A stretch of 64,000 nt of DNA from Dugong dugon (Eukaryota > Chordata > Mammalia > Sirenia > Dugongidae). The notes beneath the pieces were generated by a model. It did no database searches. It saw only the letters and a program-made list of their open reading frames with translations, and was not told the origin of the DNA. Where the stretch lies: positions 64,337,447 to 64,401,446 of the forward strand of contig CM057477.1 in assembly GCA_030035585.1 (NCBI GenBank), written 5' to 3'. This document shows, piece by piece, positions 53,048-62,971 of this stretch. The first letter of the stretch is position 1. Each line of letters begins with the position of its first letter. The translations under genes were made by a program, and so were the position numbers.

Positions 53048-53541
53048 TGTCATGGATTGAATTTTGTCCCCCAAAAAATATGTGTATCAACTTGGCTGGG
53101 TCATGATTCTCAGTATTGTATGACTGTGTAATCTGATGTGATTTCTTTATGTGTTGTAAATTCAATCACTATGTTGTAATAAGATGGATTAGCAGGATAC
53201 TGATGAGGTATACAAGATTGGATAGTGTCTTAAGCCAATCTCTTTTGAGATATGAAAGAGAGAAGTGAGCAGAAACACACGGGAACCTCATACCATCAAG
53301 AAAGCAGTGCCAGGAGCAGAGTGAGCCCTTTGGACCTGCAGTACCTGCAAGAGAAGCTCCAAAACCAAGGAAAGATTAATGACATGGACCTTCCTCCAGA
53401 GCCAATGGAGAAAGCGTTCCCCTGGAGCCGACGCCCTGAATTTGGAGTTGAGACTACTGGACTGTGAGGGAATAAACTTGTCTTTATTAAAGCCATCCAC
53501 TTGTGGTATTTCTGTTACAGCAGCACTCAATGACTAAGACA
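53048..53541 (+). mobile_element. ERVL-MaLR-like solo LTR (494 bp) in L1 copy 1
   Basis: Starts 'tgtcatggattgaattttgt' and ends 'actcaatgactaagaca' (TG...CA). It carries a TATA-like 'gagatatgaaaga' and an AATAAA at about 53471-53476. The target is near gggc/gggt on each side. The L1 sequence 'gggctattataaa' is restored when it is removed. Confidence 0.85.
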
Positions 53542-53718
53542 GGGTCTATTATAAACGGTGTTGTTTTTCTAATTTCCTTTTTGTTGTTCTCTTTATTGGT
53601 GTATAGGAATCCAACTGATTTTTGTATGTTTATCTTTTATCCTGCTACTCTGCTGAATCTTCCTATTAGTTTCATTAGTTCTCTCATGGAGTCTTTTGGG
53701 GTTTCTACATATAGTATG

Positions 53719-53880
53719 GAAACCCTGGTGGCACAGTGGTTAAGTGCTAACCAAAAGATAAGTAATTCAAATCCACCAGGTGCTCCTTGGAAACTCTATG
53801 GGGCAGCTCTCCTCTGTCCTATAGGATTGCTATGAGTCTGAATTGACTCAACAGCAATGGGTTTGATTTGGTTTTGGTTT
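53719..53880 (+). mobile_element. AfroSINE in L1 copy 1
   Basis: 'gaaaccctggtggcacagtg', 'ggaaactctatggggcagct', 'attgctatgagtctgaattg', 'acagcaatgggtttgatttg'. Part of the head ('gagctacggctg' region) is deleted. Inserted near the RT catalytic box of ORF2. Confidence 0.94.
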
Positions 53881-55998
53881 TATGTATATTATCATATCAT
53901 CCTCAAATAAGAACAGTTTTACTTCTTCATTACCAGTTTGGATGCCCTTTATTTCTTTTTCTTGCCTTATTGCTCCATCTAGAACTTCCAGCACAGTGTT
54001 AAATAGGAGTGGTGATAAAGGGTATCCTTGTCTTGTTCCTGTTCTCGAGGGGAATGTTTTCAGCCCCTCTCCATTAACAATAGTGTTGGCTGTTGGTTTT
54101 GTGTAGATGCCCTTTATTATGTTGAGGAATTTCCCTTCTACATCTATTTTATTGAGAATTTTTTATCAGGAATGGGTGTTGGACTTTGTCGAATGCCTGT
54201 TCTGCATTGCTTGAGATGATCATGTGATTATTTTATTTTATTTATGTGGTGGATTAGATTGATTGATTTTCTAATGCTGACCCATCCTTGCATACCTGGT
54301 ATGAATCCCACTTGGTCAAGATGTTATTTTTTTGATATGATGCTGAATTCTATTGGCTAGGATTTTGTTGAGAATTTTTGCGTCTATACTCATGAGGAAT
54401 ATTGGTCTGTACTTTTCTTTTTTTTGTGGTATCTTTACCTGGTTTTGGTATCAGGCTTATGCCAGCTTCACAGAATGAATTTGGAAGTGTCGCTTCATTT
54501 TCTATGTCCTGAAATAGTTTGAGTAGTACTGGTGTAAGATCTGTCAAGGTTTGGTAGAATTCTCCAGTGAAGCCATCTGGGCCAGGGCTTTTGTTGGGAG
54601 TTTTTAAAATTACATTTTCAATCTCTTCTCTTGTTACGGGTCTGTTCAGATTTTCAACATCACTTTGTGTTAGTTTGGGTAGATAGTGCATTTCTAGAAA
54701 TTCGTCCATTTCCTCTAGGTTTTCAAATTTGTTGGAGTATAGTTTTTCAAATATTCTGTTATGATCCTTTTTATTTCAGTCGAGTTTGTTGTGATGTCCC
54801 CCATTTCATTTCTTATTTGGGTTATTTGTCCTCTGCTGTTTTTCTTTTGTCAGTTTGGCCAGTGGTTTGTCAATCTTGTTTATCCTTTCCAAGAACCAAC
54901 TTTTGGTTTTGTTGATTCTTTCTATTGTTTTTCTGTTCTCCATTTCATTTATTTCTGCTCTGGTCTTTATTATTTCCTTTCTTCTGGTGGCTGTGGGCTT
55001 CTTTTGCTATTTTCTTTCTATTTGTTCGAGTTGTGCAACTAATGTTTTGATTTCTTCCTCTTCTTCTTTTTTGATGTGTGCATCTATTGCTGTAAATTGA
55101 CCTCTCAGCATTGCCTTTGCTATGTCCCAAAGTTTTTGATATGATGTGTTTTCATTCTCGTTTGATTCTAGGAATTTTTTTATTCCATCTTTGATTTCTT
55201 CTGTTACCCAGTGGTTTTTAAGCAGTGTTATTCAGTTCCCATGTAACTGATTTTTTTCCTTGTTCTTCTTGTTGTTAACTTTTTCTTGATGGTAGTTTAA
55301 TTAGAGAAGATACTTTGTATTATCTCAGTGTTTTGGATTTTGTTGAGGGTTGCTTTGTGGCCTAAGATGTGGTCTATTCTGGAGAACGTTCCGAGTACAT
55401 TGGAAAAGAATGTGTACTTTGCAGCAGCTGGGTGGAGTGTTTTACATATGTCTGAGGTCAAGTTGGCTGACTGTGCCCTTTACATCTTCTGTATCTTTGC
55501 TGAGTTTCTTTCTAGATGTTCTGTCCTTTACAAAGAATGGTGTGTTGAAGTCTCCTGCTATTATTGTGGAACTGTCAATTTATCTTTTCAGTGCTGTTAG
55601 TGTTTGTTTTCTGTATTTTGGAGCTTTGTCATTGAGTGGATAGATATTTATTATGGTTATGTCTTTGTGATGGATCATCCCTTTAATCATTATATAATGC
55701 TTTTACTTGTCTTTTAAGGTGGATTTTGTTTTAAAGTCTATTTTATCTGAGATTAGTATTGCCACTCCTGCTCTTTTTTGATAGCTGTTTGCTTGATATA
55801 TTTTTTCCATCCTTTGATTTTTAATAAATTTACATCTTTGTTTCTAAGGTGTGTCTCTTGTACACAGCATATTGATAGATCCTGTTTTTTTAAAATCCAT
55901 GCTGTCACTCTCTGTCTCTTTATGGGTGCATTTAGGCCATGCTTTCAGTGTGTTTATTGATAAGTATGAGTTTATTGCTGTCATTTTGTAGTGCTTTT

Positions 55999-56140
55999 TT
56001 TTACTTTTTTTTTTTTTATTGTACTTCAGGTGAAGGCTTACAGAACAAATAGTTTCTCATGAAACAGTAGTACACATATTGTTTTATGACCTTGGCTAAC
56101 AACCCCACAACATGTCAACCCTCTAACTTCTCAAGCTTAT
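55999..56140 (-). mobile_element. Short L1 3' end
   Basis: T-rich start, 'attgtacttcaggtgaaggc', 'gaaacagtagtacacatatt', 'aacatgtcaaccctctaact'. It is the 3' terminus of the younger L1 family, 5'-truncated, sitting between L1 copy 1 and the mosaic to its right. Confidence 0.9.
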
Positions 56141-56250
56141 TTTTTGGTGAAAATACACATAGCCAAAAATAAACCATTTCAAAAATTTCTACATGCACAG
56201 TTCAGTGACATTGACAACGCTCTTCCAATTGTGCTGCTATTCTCACTTAA
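56141..56250 (-). mobile_element. Short L1 3' end, older 3'UTR type
   Basis: 'ttggtgaaaatacacatagc', 'aaaatttctacatgcacagt', 'tcagtgacattgacaacgct', 'gctgctattctcac'. Same 3' type as 27811-28116 and 42246-42480. Confidence 0.8.
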
Positions 56251-57166
56251 GATGAAGGCTTACAGGACAAAATAGTTTCTCATTTAACAGTTACTACATA
56301 TGTTGCCCTATGACAATGGTTAACAATCTCACAACACATCAACAATATCCTTACCCAACCTTGGGTTCCCTATCACCAGCTTCCTTGTCTCCTTCTGCCT
56401 TCTGGCCCTTGTCCCTGGACTACTGTACCTCATTAGTCCCATTTGGTTTTAAGGGGCTGTCCACTCCCAGGCTGAACGGTGAACCTCGGAGATAACTTTA
56501 CCACTGAGCTAAAAGGGTGTCTGGGGGCCATACTCTCGGGGTTTCTCCAGTCTCTGTCAGGTCAGTAAATCAGGTCTTTTTTTCTTGTGAGTTAGCATTT
56601 TGTTCTACATCCTTCTCCAGCTCTGTCCAGAGCCCCCTGTTGTGATCCTGGTCAGAGCAGTCAGTGGTGGTAGCCGGGCACCATCTAGCTGTACTGGACT
56701 CAGTCTGGTGGAGGTCTTGGTAGCTGTGGACCATTAGTCCTTCGGACTAATCTTTTCCTTGTATCCTGTTCTCTTCATTCTCCCTTGCTCCCGAAGGGAT
56801 GAGACCAGTGGAGTATCATACATGGCCGTTCACAGGCTTTCAAGACCCCAGACAGTACTCACCAAGGTAGAATGTAGAGCATTGTCTTTATAACCTGTGT
56901 TATGCCAGTTGAGCTAGATGTTCCCCGAGACCATGGTCCCCACAGCCCTCCGCCCAGCAAGTCAGTCCCTCAGGGAGTTTGGATGTGTCTATGGGGATTC
57001 CATGACTTTTCCTTGTCCAAGTTGTGCTAGTTTCCCCTGTATTGTGTACTGTCTCACCCTTCACCCAAGATACCACTTATCTATTGCCTATTTAGTATTC
57101 CCCCCCCCCATCCCTGGTAACCAACAAAGATTGTTATATTTTGTGTGTGAACTTTTTCATGGGTTT

Positions 57167-60100
57167 TTACAATAGAGGTCTCCTACAATATTTGTCCTTT
57201 TGGGATTGACTTATTTCACTCAGCATAATGTCCTCCAGTTTCATCCATGTTATGAGATGCTTCACAGATTCATTGTTGTTCTTTCTCATTGCATAGTACT
57301 CCATAGTGTGTATGTACCATAGTTTGTTTATCCATTCATCTGTTGATGGGCATCTAGGTTGTTTCCATCGTTTTGCTATTGTGAACAATGCTGCCATGAA
57401 CATAAGTGTGCATATGTCTATTCGAGTGACGACTCTTATTTCTCTAGAATATATTGCTAGGAGTGGGATTGCTGGATCAAATGGGATGTCTATTTCTAGC
57501 TTTCTGAGGAAGCGCCATATCACTTTCCAAAATGGTTGTATCATTTAACATTCCCACCAGCAGTGCATAAGAGTTCCGATCTCCCCGCTGCCCCTCCAAC
57601 ATTTGTTATTTCCAGTGTTTTTGATTCGTGCCAGTAATGCCGGGGTGAGATGGTATCTCATTGTGGTTTTAATTTGCATTTCTCTAATGGCTAGTGATCG
57701 TGAGCATTTCCTCATGTGTCTGTTGGCCATTTGAATGTCTTCTTTGGTGAAGTGTCTGTTCATTTCCTTTGCCCATTTTTTAATAGGATCATTTGTCTTT
57801 TTGTTGTAGAGGTGTTGGATTTTCTTGTAGATTATGGAGATTAGACCTTTGTCTGACTTGTGCTGTCCAAAAATTTCTCCCCATCTGTAGGTTCTCTTTT
57901 TACTGTTTTGGTGAAATCTTTTGAAGAACATAGGTGTTTGATTTTTAAAAGATCCCAGTTATCTAGCTTATCTTTTGGGGTTTGTGTGTTGATGGTTATG
58001 GTTTGTATCCTGTTAATGCCGTGTATTAAGGCCTGAAGTGTTGGTCCTATTTTTTCTTCTATGAACTTTATAGTTTTAGGCTTTATATTCAGGTCTTTGA
58101 TCCATTTTGAATTAGTTTTTGTATACGGCAGGAGGTATGGGTCGTGTTTCATTTTTTTGCAGATGGATATCCAGTTTTGCCAGCACCATTTGTTAAAAAA
58201 AACTGTCTTCTCCCCATTTGATGGACTTTGGGCCCTTGTTGAGATCAGGTGACCATAGGTGGATGGATTTACATCTGGGTTCTCAATTCTGTTCCATTGG
58301 TCAATGTATCTGTCATTGTACCAGTACCAGGCTGTTCTGACTACTGTAGCTGTATAGTAGGTTCTGAAGTCAGGTAGTGTGAGTCCTCCAATTTTATTGT
58401 TCTTCTTCTGTAGTGCTGTACTTATTCGGGGCTTCTTCCATTTCCATATAAAGTTAATGATTAGTTTTTCCATCTCTTTGAAGAATGTTGTTGGTATTTG
58501 GATCGGGATTGCATTGTATTTGTGAATTTCTTTGGGTAGAATTGTAATTTTCACAATGTTGAGTCTATCTATCCATGAGCGTGGTATGTTTTTCCATTTA
58601 TGTAGATCCCTTTGGGTTTCTTGCAGTAGTGTTTTGTAGTTTTCTTCGTATAGGTCTTTTACATCCCTGGTTAGATTTATTCCTAAGTATTTTTTTAAGG
58701 GCTATTATAAATGGTATTGTTTTCCTGATTTCCTTTTCATCATTCTCCTTATTGGTGTATAGGAATCCAACTGATTTTTGAATGTTTATCTTATATCCTG
58801 CTCCTCTGCTGAATCTTTCTATTAGTTCCAGTAGATTTCTCATGGAGTCTTTAGGGTTTTCCATGTATAGTATCATACCATCTGCAAACAGGGACAGTTT
58901 AACTTCTTCATTACCCATTTGGATGCCATTTATTTCTTTTTCTTACCTTATTGCTCTAGCTAGAACTTCCAGCACAATGTTAAATAGGAGTGGTGATAAA
59001 GGGCATCCTTGTCTTGTTCCTGTTTTCAGCCTCTTTCCATTAAGAATGATGTTGGCCATTGGTTTTCTGTAGATGCCCTTTATTATGTTGAGAAATTTCC
59101 CTTCTATACCTATTTTATTGAGAGTTTTTATTAGGAATGGCATTGGACTTTGTCAAATGCCTTTTCTGCATCAATTGAGATGATCATGTGATTCTTTTCT
59201 TTCCTTTTATTCATGTGGTTGATTATGTTGATTGATTTTCTAGTGTTGAACCATCTTTGCATACCTGGTATGATTCCTACTTGGTTGTGGTGTATTATTT
59301 TTTTGATATGATGCTGAATTCTGTTGGTGTGTTGGTTAAGATTGTATATCAACTTGGCTAGACCATTATTCTCCTTGTTTTAGTGGTTGTATCATGTTGT
59401 GATCACACCCATGGTGGACTCTGCTGAGGGGTACTGGAAGAGGCGGGGCCTGTGGCAGCTCACCACCCTCTCAGTTTCATCTCTCTGACTTCTGCAAGTT
59501 ACCTTCTGTCTGTTTGCTTTGCCAACGTTTTTGGCTTTTTCCAGACTTAGCAGGTGCCTCTTGTTGTCTCACCTCCAGTTCGTGGCACTTGAGCTAGCAG
59601 CTTACCTGTTGATCTCAGAATCTGTCGAACTTCTCAGCCTGCAAGCAAGAGTCTGGTTCCCTGACCTGCTGACCTTGGGTTCACCAGCTTCTGCGGCTAC
59701 GTGAATTGAGAGAGGCCTCTACCCTGATCTGTGGACCCGGGACGTTTTAGCCTCTACAATTGCGTGAGCTATTTCCTTGATATAAATTTCTCTCTGTATA
59801 TATTTATATGCTTTACTGGTTTTGCTTCTCTAGAGAACCCAGCCTAAGACAGTTGGCTAGAGTTTTGTTAAGAATTTTTGCATCTATATTCATGAGAGAT
59901 ATTGGTCTGTAATTTTCTTTTTTTGTGACTGCTTTGCCTGGTTTTGGTATCAGCTTTATGCTGGCTTTATAGAATGAGTTTGGAAGTGTTGTTTCCTCTT
60001 CTATGCTCTGAAATAGCTTGAGTAGAACTGGTACAAGTTCTTCTGTAAATGTTTTGTAGAATTCTCCAGTGAAGCTATCTGGGCCAGGGCTTTTTTTGGT

Positions 60101-61499
60101 TGGGAGTTTTTTTTATTACCTTTTCAATCTCTTCTCTTGTTATGGGTCTGTTCAGATTTTCAACATCACTTTGTTGAAGTTTGGGTAGGCCGTGTGTTTC
60201 TAGAAATTTTCCGTTTCCTCTAGGTTTTCAAATTTGTTGGAGTATAGTTTTTCATAATATTCTGTTATAATCCTTTTTATTTCAGTTGGGTCTGTTGTAA
60301 TGTCCCCCATTTCATTTCTTATTTGGGTTATTTGTGTCCTCTCCTGTTTTTCTTTTGTCATTCTGGCCAGGGGTTTGTTGATTTTGTTGATTCTTTCAAA
60401 GAACCAACTTTTGGTTTTCTTGATTCTTTGTCATGTTTTTTTGTTCTCTATTTCATTTATTTCTGCTCTGATCTTTACTATTTCCTTTCTTCCGGTGGTT
60501 GTGGGCTTTTTTTTGCTATTCTCTTTCTATTTGTTTGAGTTCTGTCGTTAATGTTTTGATTTGGTCCCTTTCTTCTTTTTTCATATGTGCATCTGTTGCT
60601 ATAAATTGTCCTCTGACGACTGCGTTTGCTGTGTCCCAAAGGTTTTGGTATGATGTGTTTTCATTCTCATTTGATTCTAGGAATTTTTTTATTCCATCTC
60701 TGATTTCTTCTATTACCCAGTGATGTGTAAACAGGGTATTATTCAGTTTCCATGTAATTGATTTTTTTCCCTTGATTTTTCCATTGTTAATTTCTACCTT
60801 GATGGCATTGTGGTCAGAGAAGATACTTTGAATTATCTCAAAGTTTTGGATCTTGTTAAGGATTGCTCTGTGGCCTAAGATGTGGTCTATTCTGGAGAAC
60901 GTTCCATGTGCATTGGAAAAGAATGTGTACTTTGCAGCGGTTAGATGGAGTGTTCTATATATGTCTATGAGGTCAAGTTGTCTGATAGTGCCCTTTAGGT
61001 CTTCTGTATGTTTGCTGAGTTTCTTCTTAGTTGTTCTGTCCTTTACTGAGAGTGGTGTGTTGAAGTCTCCTAGTATTATTGTGGAACTGTCAATTTCTCT
61101 TTTCAGTGTTGTTAGAGTTTGTTTTGTGTATTTTGGAGCCCTGCCATTGGGTGCGTAGATGTTTATTATGGTTATGTCTTCATGATGGATCATCCCCTTA
61201 ATCATTATACAGTGTTCTTCTTTGTCTTTTATGGTAGATTTTGTTTTAAAGTGTATTTTATCTGAGATTAGAATTGCCATTCCTGCTCTTTTTTGTTAGT
61301 TGTTAGCTTGATATATTTTTTTCCCACCTTTGACTTTTAATAAATTCACATCTTTGTTTCCAAGGTGTGTCTCTTGTAGACAGCATATTGATGGATCCTG
61401 TTTTCTTATCCATTCTGTCATTCTCCATCTCTTTATGGGTGCATTAAGTCCATTTACATTCAGTGTAATTATTGATAGACGTGCATTTGTTGCTGTCAT
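57167..61499 (-). pseudogene. L1 ORF2 (endonuclease/reverse transcriptase), broken
   Basis: About 3.8 kb after removing the LTR, full length. The start ATG 61499-61497 gives 'MTATNARLSIITLNVNGLNA'. Endonuclease motifs are present: 'CCLQETHLG' (catalytic Glu), 'IILGDFNTP' (catalytic Asp), 'SRIDHILG' and 'FSDHNAIK' (catalytic His). An in-frame TAA at 61298-61296 separates the first 67 codons from the open piece 61280-60516. RT pieces: 59352-59131 ('AEKAFDKVQ'), 59143-58943 ('[20 protein letters not shown]') and 58918-58598, where the catalytic box reads FADG, the second Asp being Gly. C-terminal pieces: 58554-57841, 57931-57545 and 57544-57167. Dead by stop, frameshifts, LTR insertion and loss of the catalytic Asp. 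Confidence 0.95.
59328..59851 (+). mobile_element. ERVL/MLT2-like solo LTR (524 bp) in L1 ORF2
   Basis: Starts 'tgtgttggttaagattgtat' and ends 'agaacccagcctaagaca'. Perfect 5-bp duplication gttgg at 59323-59327 and 59852-59856. Internal order resembles 415-1060 more than the two 483-bp copies (shares 'aggcggggcctgtggcag'). Confidence 0.92.
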
Positions 61500-61762
61500 T
61501 TTATAGTGTTTTTTTTTGTGGTGCTTAAGTTTTCTTTATTCTTCTTACTCTCTTGTGCTGAGTTACTTTTGTTTGTGGATCTTTTTTTCCATTTCTTTTG
61601 TTTTTGTAGGTTTTGTTTTTGCTGAGACTTTATGTTTTTCCTGTTTTTTTTCTTATGAGTATGTTTGTTAACTTTCTTTGTGGTTACCATGAATTTTACC
61701 CTTAACTTTCTAAGTTTGAAGCAATCTACCATTACTTGGTATCGCCTTGCCTTCCTCTCCAT
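61496..61762 (-). CDS. Lysine-rich frame between L1 ORF1 and ORF2 (hypothetical)
   Basis: An 88-codon frame with no internal stop lies in the inter-ORF region of L1 copy 2. It is extremely rich in Lys, Asn, Gln and Ser ('HTHKKKNRKNIKSQQ', 'QKKWKKRSTNKSN') because the sense strand is A-rich. Its TGA stop (61498-61496) overlaps the ORF2 ATG (61499-61497) as ATGA, a geometry that would allow termination-reinitiation. No homologous protein is known to me. The frame may be only a consequence of A-richness, since AAA and AAC codons cannot form stops. No function is claimed. Confidence 0.25.
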   Translation of the reverse strand: MERKARRYQVMVDCFKLRKLRVKFMVTTKKVNKHTHKKKNRKNIKSQQKQNLQKQKKWKKRSTNKSNSAQESKKNKENLSTTKKNTIK

Positions 61763-61963
61763 GAGAACGTTCTATACCTATGCCATTTATTCCCTCTTTT
61801 ATTGTTTTGATGTTGTTGTCATTTACTGATTAACTGCTCTGATTCCCTGTTGTATTTCTTTTGGTTTTGGATCGTCCTTGAGAGTTCATTTCCTAGATTG
61901 GTATCTGGCTGGCATGATCCTGCATCCTAGATTCTGCCTATGAGCTGAAGTTGTTTGTCCTCA

Positions 61964-62971
61964 GATCAAAGAACTCCCTTTAATAATTCTTGTACATTTG
62001 GTTTGACTTTTACATATTCCCTTAATTTCTGTTTCTCTGGAAATGACCTAATTTCACCATCAAATTTGAACGAGAGTTTAGCAGGATATATTATTCTTGG
62101 CTGACAATTTTTTTTCTTTCAAGGTTTTATATATGTCATCCCATTGCCTTCTTGCCTGAATGGTTTCTGCCGAACAATCTGAGCTTAGTCTTATTGTTTC
62201 TCCTCTGTATGTGACTTCTTGTTTTTCACGAGCTGCTCTCAGGATTCTTTGTTTGTCTTTGGTTTTGGCGAGTGTGGTTATGATACGCCTTGGTGATTTT
62301 ATTTTTGGGTCTATCCTATATGGGGTTCGTTGAGCTTCTTGGATATCCAGCTTTTCATCTTTCATGATATTGGGGAAGTTTTCTGTCAGCAGTTCTTCGA
62401 TGATCCTTTCTGTGTTTTCTGTTTTCTCCCCGTTCTGGAATTCCAATAACTCACTAATTTTTACTTTTGATTGTATCCCACATAACTTTCAGGGTCTCTT
62501 CATTTTTCTTTGTTCTTTTTTCTGAGTTTTCCTCAAATAGAGTTGTATCCAAGTGTTTGTCTTCAATTACACTGATCCTGCCTTCCACCATTTCAAATCT
62601 GCTTCTCAGCCCTTCTATGACACCGTCCGTTTCTGAAATCTTGTTGTTTATCTTTTGGATTTCTAATTGTTGTCTTTGTATAATTTTTAGTTGTGAATTT
62701 ATTTTGGTATTTTGTTCCTGCATTATTTTCCTGAATTCTTCCAATTTTTTGTATTTTCCATGAATTTGTCTATTTTTTCCTCATACTTGTCAGGTTTTTG
62801 CCACAGTTCCTGGAGAGTTCTGAGTATTAGAGATTTGATTTCCCTATCAGGTAGTTCTAGTGTATTTTCTTCTACTGGAAATTCATCTGGTGTTTTATTT
62901 TGGACGCCTGCTGGAACCATCCTGTTCTGTTTTTGTAAATGTTTTGCTATTGTCTGCTGTCTTTGGGGCAT
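61964..62971 (-). pseudogene. L1 ORF1 (RNA-binding chaperone), frameshifted
   Basis: ORF1p is a coiled-coil trimer that coats L1 RNA. The span of 1,008 bases equals about 336 codons, the usual size. Pieces in order: 62971-62723 (N-terminus), 62744-62454 (heptad-rich coiled coil, 'QEQNTKINSQLKIIQRQQLE'), 62446-62078 (RNA-recognition and C-terminal domains, with 'LTENFPNIMKD' and 'SPRRIITTLAKTKDKQRILR'). The C-terminal tail ends at the TGA at 61966-61964. At least three frame changes (near 62730, 62450 and 62080) break it. Confidence 0.9.

Larger units (their letters stand above)
51518..55984 (-). pseudogene. L1 ORF2 (endonuclease/reverse transcriptase), broken
   Basis: ORF2p nicks DNA and reverse-transcribes L1 RNA at the nick. 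After removing the two insertions the span is about 3.8 kb, the full length for a roughly 1,270-residue protein. The start ATG would be 55984-55982 and the stop TAA 51520-51518. Recognisable pieces: 54709-54350 (RT entry, '[13 protein letters not shown]'), 52894-52556 (after the palm, 'PTAFFKEMEKLIINFVWKGK'), 52393-52172, 52101-51859 and 51907-51674 (C-terminal region). The endonuclease region has no long open frame. At the catalytic box near 53905-53925 the codons read F-E-D-D rather than F-A-D-D. Many stops and frameshifts; non-functional. Confidence 0.92.
50600..55998 (-). mobile_element. L1 LINE copy 1: 3'UTR plus whole ORF2 span
   Basis: T-rich left end (poly(A) of the antisense element) at about 50600. 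The 3'UTR runs to 51517, the ORF2 span from 51518 to 55984, and about 14 further bases reach into the inter-ORF region before a different L1 3' end begins. Interrupted by an LTR (53048-53541) and a SINE (53719-53880). The abrupt right edge in the A-rich inter-ORF region suggests interruption by another L1 rather than simple 5' truncation. Confidence 0.93.
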
